A DNA stretch of 12,551 nucleotides from Proteobacteria bacterium UBA6920 (GTDB lineage: Bacteria > Pseudomonadota > Gammaproteobacteria > SG8-11): positions 1-12,551 of the forward strand of contig DKAS01000190.1 of NCBI GenBank assembly GCA_002448875.1, given 5' to 3'. The position numbers and the translations under genes were made by a program. This document shows positions 4,897 through 12,369 of this stretch, piece after piece. A model generated the notes under the pieces. That model saw only the letters and a program-made list of their open reading frames with translations, searched no databases and was not told the DNA's origin. Position 1 is the first letter of the stretch; each line of letters starts with the position of its first letter.

Positions 4897-7284
4897 GTGT
4901 TGCGTCTCTCCCTCAAATATCGAATTGCGCTTACGATATTCCTCCTGGAAGCGGCCATGGTTGGCGTCATGCTGTGGACCACGCTGTCCATATCATTTCA
5001 TGCCAGCGAGTCCAAACAAATCGCACATGATGACGCAGTCATCAGACCGCTTATCGAGCTGGGTCGAATTGCTCTATTGAATGACGAATACACCGATCTG
5101 CAGACTTATATTTCTTACGCCCCTAAAACTGATGGCGCATTGCACGTTATTATCGCCAATGCTGACAATACAATCGTAGCCAGCTCCGATATACACGAAC
5201 TTGGCACAGAAGCAACTGAGCTGGTTGACGCTAACGACCTCTATTGGAGTAGACGCGACATTCATAACGAGGCCGGCACCATGGGCCATTTGTCGGTCCA
5301 ATTTTCCAACGCCACATTGAACTCGAGCAAAAACGCCGCTCTTTATCTCGGCATTGCTGTCGCCGTAGTCGGCATGACCTTCATCGCATTGGTTGGCATC
5401 ACAATGGGCGTGTTATTGACCCGTCGCCTGGAACGACTTCGCAACATGGCTCATCACGTCGCGCAAGGTGAATTCAACCAACTGACTGAAATCAAGGGCA
5501 ATGATGAAATCACCGATCTTGGCCTTGCTTTCAATTCGATGGCCGTCCAGTTGAAACATCACATCAGCCAAATTGAAGAAAATCATGAGCGCTTCTCCCT
5601 GGCTGTTAGTGGCAGCGCCGATGGTATTTGGGATTGGAATGTCGAACACAATATCGTGTATTTTTCACCCACTTTCAAGCAAATGCTGGGTTATGCGGAA
5701 AACGATGTTGAATTCACTAGCAAAATATCGAGTTGGAAGGAAAAAATACACCCTGACGATTATCCTGCCTACGTTGGAGCCATGCTTGACTACCTGGAAG
5801 GGAATACCAGCTATTTTTTCTGCGAACATAGAATAAAGACCAAGTCTGGAGATTACATTTGGGGATTGATTCGGGCACGCGCACATTTCAATCAATATGA
5901 AGAACCGACGCGTTTCGCAGGCTCCCTTACCGACATAACCGAGCGCAAACAGTTCGAGCAGAAAATCCATCATCAGGCGCTGCATGACAGCCTGACGGGC
6001 CTGCCGAATCGTGCTTTGCTGGAAGATCGTCTGCGCGGCGCACTGGCATTCGCCGCTCGCAATAACGATCAAGTAACCGTACTAATGATGGATCTTGATC
6101 GATTCAAGGAAATAAATGATACGCTTGGACATTTCGTTGGCGATTCTGTATTGATCGATGTCGCTACTCGCGTAAGCGCTCTGATCCGTGAATCAGACAC
6201 ACTTGCGCGATTTGGCGGCGATGAATTGGTTATGATCCTGCCGGACACGAGCATGGAACAGGCGATGGTCCTTATCAGTAAAATCATGTCCGTATTCCAG
6301 GCGCATTTCCATATAGACGGCAAAAACCTGATGGTGCAGTGCAGCATCGGCGGCGCTGTTTTCCCCGAGGACGGCACCGATTCTGAAATATTGATACAGC
6401 GGGCCGATGTCGCCATGTACAAGGCAAAACGTGGACGTATAGGCTATAGTTTTTACGATATGAATTCCGACCAGCACAGTCCTGACCGCCTATCCATGAT
6501 CAGCGAATTGCACCATGCCATTCAAGAAAACAATTTTTTGCTACACTATCAGCCAAAACTTCACGCAAAAACCGGCTTCTTAAAAAGTGTCGAAGCCTTG
6601 GTCCGCTGGCAACATCCCGTGCGTGGACTCATACCACCTGATCAATTCATTCCCCTGGCAGAGGAATGCGGTCTAATTGCTTCCATTACTTTCTGGGTTT
6701 TGGAACATGTGCTGCGTCAGCATAACGCGTGGCGGAAGCGTGGCATAGAAATTCCAATAGCTATCAATCTCTCGACACGCAATATTCATGATTTAACCTT
6801 TCCCGATCGTGTTCAGCAGTATTTAGATGAATGGAACTGCGATCCTTGCTGGCTTGAACTGGAAATAACAGAAAGCGCTGTTATCGACGACCCGGAACTC
6901 GCCCTGAAAGTATTAAACCATCTTGACGACTTAGGCGTTAGATTATCCATAGATGATTTTGGCACTGGCTATTCTTCTTTTTCCTATCTGAAGAATTTGC
7001 CGGTTGACGAAGTCAAAATAGATCGGTCATTTATCATGGATATGGAGAAAGACTCTAAAAGCGCGGCGATCGTACAAGCCATGGTTACCCTCGGACACCA
7101 GCTTAATCTACAGGTCGTTGCAGAGGGCGTAGAGAACGAAAAGGCGCTAAGAGTTCTGAATAGCTACGGTTGCGATATCATCCAGGGATTTCATATCAGC
7201 AAGCCTTTGCCCGCGGACCAGGTCATAGAACTCATCGAATCCTGGAACAACAACACCCTCCACCGGACCAACTCAACCCTTTGA
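4897..7284 (+). CDS. Membrane sensor with HAMP, PAS, GGDEF and EAL domains (c-di-GMP synthesis/breakdown)
   Basis: This 795-residue inner-membrane protein has TM1 at about 10-32 and a periplasmic sensor domain at about 33-147. TM2 (148-174) is followed by a HAMP linker (to about 225), a PAS domain (about 230-350, with W-D-W-N and the closing S-L-T-D-I-T-E-R), GGDEF (about 355-520) and EAL (about 535-780). The cyclase signature is R-F-G-G-D-E-L (438-444), Leu replacing the usual Phe, with an intact inhibitory I-site R431-x-x-D434. The phosphodiesterase set looks complete: Q552, E566-A-L, N624, E656, D686-D687, K707, E743 and Q763. The protein is thus a competent phosphodiesterase and possibly bifunctional. 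The start is GTG 4897 (or TTG 4900) without a strong Shine-Dalgarno, 11 bp after the PhnD-like gene, so translation is probably coupled. Codon use is A+T-richer than in the flanking genes. Confidence 0.93.
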   Translation: MLRLSLKYRIALTIFLLEAAMVGVMLWTTLSISFHASESKQIAHDDAVIRPLIELGRIALLNDEYTDLQTYISYAPKTDGALHVIIANADNTIVASSDIHELGTEATELVDANDLYWSRRDIHNEAGTMGHLSVQFSNATLNSSKNAALYLGIAVAVVGMTFIALVGITMGVLLTRRLERLRNMAHHVAQGEFNQLTEIKGNDEITDLGLAFNSMAVQLKHHISQIEENHERFSLAVSGSADGIWDWNVEHNIVYFSPTFKQMLGYAENDVEFTSKISSWKEKIHPDDYPAYVGAMLDYLEGNTSYFFCEHRIKTKSGDYIWGLIRARAHFNQYEEPTRFAGSLTDITERKQFEQKIHHQALHDSLTGLPNRALLEDRLRGALAFAARNNDQVTVLMMDLDRFKEINDTLGHFVGDSVLIDVATRVSALIRESDTLARFGGDELVMILPDTSMEQAMVLISKIMSVFQAHFHIDGKNLMVQCSIGGAVFPEDGTDSEILIQRADVAMYKAKRGRIGYSFYDMNSDQHSPDRLSMISELHHAIQENNFLLHYQPKLHAKTGFLKSVEALVRWQHPVRGLIPPDQFIPLAEECGLIASITFWVLEHVLRQHNAWRKRGIEIPIAINLSTRNIHDLTFPDRVQQYLDEWNCDPCWLELEITESAVIDDPELALKVLNHLDDLGVRLSIDDFGTGYSSFSYLKNLPVDEVKIDRSFIMDMEKDSKSAAIVQAMVTLGHQLNLQVVAEGVENEKALRVLNSYGCDIIQGFHISKPLPADQVIELIESWNNNTLHRTNSTL

Positions 7285-7566
7285 TAAACAAAAACTCTGT
7301 TCCCACATCGGGGTCAGACCACGGTATGTTGTCGAACTGAAACAGTTCAATGCCCGAAAACGCCAACAATGCGTTTGGGAGCTCGCCTTTTTAGTCAAAA
7401 ACATCGTACATGAAAAAAAAGCGGCCTTAAAAAGGACTTTTAGCGCCGGAAAGGGTGCATTTGAGCGCACCTCGCACCGCCTCCTCCGCTTCGCCTTCAG
7501 TGGCATCGGCCATGTCGTGTTTTCCTTCCGCGGTTGAGGCCAGCCTGCGACGACTCACACCTGAAA
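7285..7566. other. Intergenic region between convergent genes (282 bp)
   Basis: The spacer holds a 17-bp motif at 7307-7323 (ATCGGGGTCAGACCACG) resembling sequences often found beside REP-associated IS200-like transposases, and an A8 run at 7413-7420. On the minus strand there is a possible 28-codon frame (7513-7427). No transposase gene is present. I see no convincing intrinsic terminator for either flanking gene. Confidence 0.4.
7307..7323. mobile_element. Possible relic end of a REP/IS200-like-associated element
   Basis: The 17-bp motif ATCGGGGTCAGACCACG matches my recollection of a sequence that recurs next to REP-associated tyrosine transposase genes in Gammaproteobacteria. There is no second copy and no transposase here, so at most this is a solo relic. 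Confidence 0.25.
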
Positions 7567-8469
7567 TCAGTCGTCCCAGAGCAATCTGCCCGGCAAGGCG
7601 GCTTCGCGCCAGGTCTCGGTAAAAAAACGCCATTGCCGCGCCAGGTTCGCCTCCACCTCCGGTGCGCTCGGTGAAATCCATTCCAGACGCACGCCGCCGC
7701 TAAGCTGCAGCACCCGCCGTTGCCCGAAATTAATGAACAACAGACCGGCCCGTGGATAGCTGACAAAATTTCCCAGGGTGTTGAACAATTGATTGCCAGC
7801 ATAATCCGGCACGACCAGGCTGCCGTCGTTCGACACCTGCACGAACCCGGGATCGCCGCCCCGGTGCGAGGCATCCGTGCCGAACCGGGGGTGAGCGCTG
7901 GCAACGAAAAAGGTATCCGCGCCGCGGATCCACGCCAGCTGTTCCGGCGTCAACCGCGGCCCCGTGCCCGCCACAACCAGGGATGGCTCCGCCGGAAGGT
8001 CGGCCGGACGCCAGCTGCGTCGACGCAGGTATCTGGGGCAATTGGGATAGGCCACATCCACCTTCATACTCAAACGATCGAAGGTTTTCTCAGTTACCCT
8101 GCCATTGATGCGCAGACGCCGGCGAGTGGAAAAGTCAATGGCCAGCAGGCCCAACGCCGCACCCGTTACGCCGTTGCTGCGCAATGGATCGCTACCGTCA
8201 AGCACCGTCGCTGCCAGCTGCAATTCCACGCTCTGCGCATCGCGGGCGCGGACGATACCCGGTGCGCCGCTGACCACCGAGGCCCAAACCCGGCCCGCCG
8301 AGTCAAGGCTGGACACGATCAACAACGCTTGCGCATCGACGAAGGACATGGCGCCCGCCGACAGGCTGCCCATCATCATGACGCGTTTGGCGTCGGCTGC
8401 CTGCGCTGTATTCGCGCGCTGTTGCACCCAGGTTTCCCCGGGGTGATAGGTGGTACCCCACTCATGCAT
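7567..8469 (-). CDS. Pyridoxamine 5'-phosphate oxidase-like FMN-binding split-barrel protein
   Basis: The product is 300 residues from the ATG at 8469, chosen over 8502 because a GAGGA lies about 10 bp upstream and family members begin with H-x-G-E close to the N-terminus. The recognisable blocks are a first split-barrel unit with an R-V-W-A-S-V-V-S-G strand pair and L-G-L-L-A-I-D-F-x-T-R-R-R-L-R-I-N-G. The second unit has F-F-V-A-S-A-H...D-A-S-H-R-G-G and L-V-V-P-D-Y-x-G-N, then G-L-L-F-I-N-F and L-Q-L-S-G. Such two-unit proteins bind flavin in related enzymes and are not the vitamin B6 oxidase PdxH, which is shorter and single-unit. It follows the DsrE-family gene by 63 bp on the same strand and probably shares its transcript. 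The substrate is unknown; a redox or detoxification role is an inference. Confidence 0.82.
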   Translation of the reverse strand: MHEWGTTYHPGETWVQQRANTAQAADAKRVMMMGSLSAGAMSFVDAQALLIVSSLDSAGRVWASVVSGAPGIVRARDAQSVELQLAATVLDGSDPLRSNGVTGAALGLLAIDFSTRRRLRINGRVTEKTFDRLSMKVDVAYPNCPRYLRRRSWRPADLPAEPSLVVAGTGPRLTPEQLAWIRGADTFFVASAHPRFGTDASHRGGDPGFVQVSNDGSLVVPDYAGNQLFNTLGNFVSYPRAGLLFINFGQRRVLQLSGGVRLEWISPSAPEVEANLARQWRFFTETWREAALPGRLLWDD

Positions 8470-8532
8470 GTTTAGCTTTTCCTCAAGAAAATCGGGCGGC
8501 ATGCGCAGGACACTGGCACGCCGCCCACGGAT

Positions 8533-8907
8533 TCAGAAAGTGATCACGGCATATCCGTCAGCCATCAGAGCGGGTAAGCTCGGCAAACCGCTGGTCCCCG
8601 GTACGGGGTTGCCCTTGATCAAGTCCAGCCCGCTTTGTCGCGCGCTTTCCGCTGCCCCGAACACTTCCGAACAGGCACAGGAAACGCCGACCACCCGATC
8701 GGCCACCGCCGCATACAGCGCCTGCGCCGGATGGTCTTTTTCCAGCAACCGTGCCGGCCAGCGTGTGGCGGTGCCGTGGAACAGGATCTTCACGTCGTCC
8801 CCGCGTTGTTTGGCGTCATAAGCTACGGCCAGGGCGTTGAACACGCGCCCCAGGGCCTCTTCGCTGTTTACAGCGGGATCGGACAACAGGATCAATGCCA
8901 GTTTCAT
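8533..8907 (-). CDS. DsrE-family sulfurtransferase-like protein
   Basis: This 124-residue cytoplasmic protein has the alpha/beta layout of the DsrE/DsrF-like family. The opening strand MKLALILLS is followed by a helix with NALAVAYDA, then the strand VKILFHG and the segment T-R-W-P at 48-51. The family-type V-G-V-S-C-A-C block is at 73-79, followed by E-V-F-G-A. C77 and C79 sit at the position where active family members carry the sulfur-accepting cysteine. The C-terminal half has P-G-T-S-G-L-P-S-L (103-111) and ends in a strand, YAVITF. AGGAG lies 9 bp before the ATG. It is the first gene of a probable two-gene unit with the flavin-protein gene and is divergent from a LysR regulator. Whether it moves sulfane sulfur or binds another ligand is unknown. 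Confidence 0.82.
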   Translation of the reverse strand: MKLALILLSDPAVNSEEALGRVFNALAVAYDAKQRGDDVKILFHGTATRWPARLLEKDHPAQALYAAVADRVVGVSCACSEVFGAAESARQSGLDLIKGNPVPGTSGLPSLPALMADGYAVITF

Positions 8908-9050
8908 CGAATGTCTCCTTTTCTATCAATAGGTTATTGCCTGAACGGGCAGGAATCGCCCGCCATCAGGAGCACCATAACGCTTCCACTAAACGAAATA
9001 AATGTCGTATATTTAACTACTCTTATTCATTTTTCGTAGTAATAACCGCC
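8908..9050. promoter_or_regulatory. Divergent control region between DsrE-family gene and LysR gene
   Basis: This 143-bp A+T-rich gap must hold both promoters. An inverted repeat ACTAC-N15-GTAGT (9016-9020 and 9036-9040) lies just before the LysR start, compatible with a LysR-type operator, and TCGTA occurs twice. A small G+C hairpin (8946-8950 with 8958-8962) falls in the leader of the DsrE-family mRNA. No clear sigma70 pair is obvious by eye. Confidence 0.4.
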
Positions 9051-9959
9051 ATGGACAAACTTCAGGCCATGAGTACTTTCGTCCGGATCGCCGACCTCGG
9101 CAGCTTGACCGCGGCCGCGGCCGCCCTGGACAAGTCTCTGCCCACGGTGGTTCGCCTGCTGGCCAGCCTGGAGCGAAGCTTACACACCCGCCTGTTCAAC
9201 CGCTCGACGCGACACATCGCCTTGACCGAGGAAGGCAAGCACTACCTGACACAGTGTCGGAAGATTCTCGCCGATATCGACGATCTGGAACGCACCCTGG
9301 GAATGGCTCCAGTGACGCCACGCGGATTGATCACCTTGACGGCACCGGTGGGCTTCGGGCAATTGCACGTGGCGCCGGCGGTCAACGAATTTCTGCAGCG
9401 TTACCCCGAAACCGAAGTGAACCTGCTGCTGCTGGACCGGGTCGTGGACATGATGGAGGAAGGCCTGGATCTGGCGGTACGCATCGCGCCCCTGGTGGAT
9501 TCCACCTTCGTCGCCCGCCCTTTAGGCATGCTGCGCCAGGTCGTGTGCGCCAGCCCCGAATTACTGGAACGTGTGGGCGAACCGCAGCATCCCCGGGAAT
9601 TGGGGCAACGCCCCTGTGTGCGCTTTACCGGCATGGGCGGTGCGCATTGGCCCTTTCGCCACGGGGAGAAAACGTTCACGGTCGCCGTGCGCGGCGCCTT
9701 CACCTGCAACCACGTGGGCGCATCGATACACGCCTGTCTCGCCCACCAGGGTTTCGGACGCTTTCTCAGCTACCAGGTTGCCGCCGAGGTGGCGCGCGGC
9801 GATTTGCGCATCGTTTTGCGCGACTATGAACCCGAGCCCTTGCCCGTCAGCCTGGTGTACCCGCACGCCAGACTGGTGTCGGCCCGGGTACGAGCGCTGA
9901 TAGACTGGCTGCAGCAGGCATTGAGCGCGCGCCTGACCTCGGGGTTGGGCGGACTCTGA
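9051..9959 (+). CDS. LysR-family transcriptional regulator
   Basis: The 302-residue protein has normal LysR length. The N-terminal winged helix-turn-helix is clear: MDKLQAMSTFVRIADLGSLT, then AAAALDKSLPTVVRLLASLE, and L-F-N-R-S-T-R-H-I-A-L-T-E-E-G at about 45-60. The linker helix follows, and then a LysR-substrate effector-binding domain from about residue 90 (G-L-I-T-L-T-A-P-V-G-F-G) to the C-terminus. The start at ATG 9051 is taken because it aligns with the family; the longer open frame from 8895 would cross the intergenic control region. It is divergent from the DsrE/flavin-protein pair, the classic position of a regulator of its neighbour, and usually such proteins also repress themselves. 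The effector is unknown. The stop codon lies inside a 12-bp palindrome at 9956-9967. Confidence 0.92.
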   Translation: MDKLQAMSTFVRIADLGSLTAAAAALDKSLPTVVRLLASLERSLHTRLFNRSTRHIALTEEGKHYLTQCRKILADIDDLERTLGMAPVTPRGLITLTAPVGFGQLHVAPAVNEFLQRYPETEVNLLLLDRVVDMMEEGLDLAVRIAPLVDSTFVARPLGMLRQVVCASPELLERVGEPQHPRELGQRPCVRFTGMGGAHWPFRHGEKTFTVAVRGAFTCNHVGASIHACLAHQGFGRFLSYQVAAEVARGDLRIVLRDYEPEPLPVSLVYPHARLVSARVRALIDWLQQALSARLTSGLGGL

Positions 9960-9967
9960 GCGCTCAG
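9956..9967. other. 12-bp perfect palindrome at the LysR stop codon
   Basis: CTGAGCGCTCAG overlaps the TGA of the LysR gene in the 40-bp gap between convergent genes. It has no loop and no T tract, so it is not a convincing terminator; it may be chance. Confidence 0.3.
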
Positions 9968-9999
9968 CGGCACAGGGAGTCAGCCCAACCCCTCGGGCG

Positions 10000-12369
10000 C
10001 TATTCATAAGTCAGGGCTTCGCGGGTCGACACCTTGACCGCTTGCGCGGCACTGAGCCGGCTGGCCAACCAGGCGAAGAACAGGGTCAACACCAGGGTAA
10101 CCAGCAGACCGGTGGCGCTGAAGGCGAAATTCAGCGAGGTGTTGTGCCCCAGGATCATCTTGCCGAACAGTTTCGCGGCGCCGAAGCTCAAGGGCAGCGA
10201 CAACAACAGAGCGACTGCCATGCCGATGGCACTCACCAGCAAGCCTTCGGTAACAAACAAACCGTAGATCATTTTCGGTGTCGCGCCGATAGCGCGCATG
10301 ACGCCGATTTCCCGGGTACGTTCGATGATGGTGATGCCCGTGGCCGACGCCATGCCCAGGGCACTGACCACCAGCACCAGCAGGGACAACAGGGTAAACA
10401 GGCTGATAATGATCGCCAGGTGATTATAGATAATCTGCGCCCGCTCAGTCTGCGAGGTCACGGCCAGCACGTTCAAGTCGCTGCCGTCGATCGCCGCTTC
10501 GATGGCGCGCTTTAGTTCGACCACCGCTTGCTGGTCCCGATCAACGGCGGTGAACAACAGGCTGTTGATCCGCTGCCCATCCTGCGCCAAAGCATCGAAC
10601 CGCGTTTTGTCGATATAGACCTTGGGCGGATTGAATTCCTTGACGATGCCCGCCAGCGTCACCCGCGTCGGGCGGCCTTCGATAAGCAGGGAAAACGTGT
10701 CACCAACGCGCACCTGCGCAAATTCCTCGGCGGCCAGTTGATTGAACACCACCTCGGTGACCTCACCAGGACGCAACCAGCGGCCGGCGATGAGTTCCCA
10801 ACGCATCAACCGGGTGTCATAGGGCAAGGCGACAATGCCGACGCCATTGCTGGTGGCGACGGCGTCAGATTGCATTCTTCCCTGCCCCCCGCTCCAGGTT
10901 TCCACCGCCGCCACATTGGCGATGGCCTGGAATGGTTGCAGCGCCTCGGCAGCCGGCATGCGCTCGCGCAAAGACACCTGCACGTCGTAACGCATGGCGG
11001 TTTTCGATGACTGCAGGAAATCGAGCAAGGACTGGCGCACATTGAAGCCGGCGCTGAACAAGGCAACACCCAGAGCAATCATCGACACTGAAATCCACAG
11101 ACGCCGCCGGCGACGCAGAATATTGCGCGCAGCCAACTGCAGGCGCGGCGTCAGATGGGACAAAAGGCCAGGCACGCCGCCGCCGGCCACGGCATTGGCC
11201 GCCAGGCCGTAGTCGGCAAAGGTGTCCTTGACCGCAACGCGGGTACCGCGCAACAGGGCCGGCAGGGATACCGCCACCGGCAGCAGCAGCCCCGCCGCCA
11301 CGAGCGCAGTATAAATGGATACGGGCAGAGTTTTGGTCAAGATGTCGAAATTAAGGGTCATCGCGACAAACCCCGCGAACCCGTAGCCACTGGCCACGAC
11401 CGCGGGCAACGCCAGCACAGTGGCGAAAACACCCAGCAGCATGACCATCAGCAGATACAAGCGCAGCACCTGGCCGCGGCTGGCGCCGATGGCTTTCATG
11501 ATACCAATCTGCCGTATCTGCCGGGCCAGGATCGATTCCATCAACTGCGCCACCAGCACCGCACTCATAATCAGGGCCAGCAAGCCTATGCAAGCCTGAA
11601 ACCCAAGCAGGGTGTTAAGCTGGAATTGATGCGGGTGTTTGTTCGGCGTCAGCGATTTAAAACCATTGATGTGTACCCCCATGGCGCGCAGCGCATCCGC
11701 CACCCGCTCGCCCTGCACTTGAACCTGCTCTTTATCCCAAGCCTGGCGAAAGCGCAGCAGCAGTCGCCGGTGCGCTGCCTGGCCGCTGATGGCCGTATAG
11801 GTCGCTGGATCGGTGTAGGCATAGATGAACGCATCCTGGGTGGCCGGTGCCTGCGCCGGATCGAAGGTAATGCCACTGACAGGAACCGACAGGGTTTTGC
11901 CGCCCACGCGCACCCGCGCCAGCGTGCCCACCACCAGGTTCGATACCAGCTTGCCGTTGCGTTCGATCAGCACACTGCCCGGCGACGGCCGCGAACTGCC
12001 CACCTGGGGATAGAGATGGGCCAGGCGGGTATGGCTGAAATCATCGACGGCAAACAACCACAGCGGCAGCCAATACCCCGGTTTCGCCTCGATGCGCAAA
12101 AAGCTCAAATCACGAAATTCAGCAGCCTCGATTTCCGGACGTTCAGCCAGTTGACGCAGGACATCCGGGGGGAAATCGTCGGCGCCGATCGCCACGTGAT
12201 ATGGCTTGCTGCGCAGGAAATTTTCATTGAGATCGTTCTGCATAATGGTGAAAGACACCACATTGAACCCCAGTCCCCACAAACCGAGGCTCAAGGCCAG
12301 CACCACCAGCGCGGTGCGGCCCGCGTTGCCGCGCAGGTCGTTGAGAATTTTTTTGATTCCCCGGCTCAT
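10000..12369 (-). CDS. ABC transporter permease with two FtsX domains (MacB/LolC-like)
   Basis: This 789-residue inner-membrane permease is read from ATG 12369, with GGGAGG 7 bp upstream; a GTG at 12372 would add one residue. TM1 at about 19-43 is followed by a large periplasmic domain of the MacB_PCD type (about 44-250). A first FtsX block (about 255-375) carries R-Q-I-G-I-M-K-A-I-G-A-S at 286-297. A further TM lies at about 424-443, with a second periplasmic domain after it. The second FtsX block (about 640-775) carries R-E-I-G-V-M-R-A-I-G-A-T at 686-697. These two matching motifs are the cytoplasmic coupling region expected to contact the ATPase. The layout fits single-chain exporters and lipoprotein-handling permeases of the FtsX superfamily; the cargo is unknown. 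It overlaps its ATPase gene by one base. Confidence 0.92.
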   Translation of the reverse strand: MSRGIKKILNDLRGNAGRTALVVLALSLGLWGLGFNVVSFTIMQNDLNENFLRSKPYHVAIGADDFPPDVLRQLAERPEIEAAEFRDLSFLRIEAKPGYWLPLWLFAVDDFSHTRLAHLYPQVGSSRPSPGSVLIERNGKLVSNLVVGTLARVRVGGKTLSVPVSGITFDPAQAPATQDAFIYAYTDPATYTAISGQAAHRRLLLRFRQAWDKEQVQVQGERVADALRAMGVHINGFKSLTPNKHPHQFQLNTLLGFQACIGLLALIMSAVLVAQLMESILARQIRQIGIMKAIGASRGQVLRLYLLMVMLLGVFATVLALPAVVASGYGFAGFVAMTLNFDILTKTLPVSIYTALVAAGLLLPVAVSLPALLRGTRVAVKDTFADYGLAANAVAGGGVPGLLSHLTPRLQLAARNILRRRRRLWISVSMIALGVALFSAGFNVRQSLLDFLQSSKTAMRYDVQVSLRERMPAAEALQPFQAIANVAAVETWSGGQGRMQSDAVATSNGVGIVALPYDTRLMRWELIAGRWLRPGEVTEVVFNQLAAEEFAQVRVGDTFSLLIEGRPTRVTLAGIVKEFNPPKVYIDKTRFDALAQDGQRINSLLFTAVDRDQQAVVELKRAIEAAIDGSDLNVLAVTSQTERAQIIYNHLAIIISLFTLLSLLVLVVSALGMASATGITIIERTREIGVMRAIGATPKMIYGLFVTEGLLVSAIGMAVALLLSLPLSFGAAKLFGKMILGHNTSLNFAFSATGLLVTLVLTLFFAWLASRLSAAQAVKVSTREALTYE

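Noticed and set aside
7720..8475. 251-codon plus-strand ORF opposite the flavin-binding protein gene.
   Set aside because: It is antisense to a protein with clear split-barrel motifs and has no motif of its own.
10042..10515. Gln/Gly/His-rich plus-strand frame that looks like a low-complexity repeat protein.
   Set aside because: It is the antisense shadow of the permease C-terminal FtsX domain; the Gln and His bias comes from Leu/Val-rich codons on the other strand.
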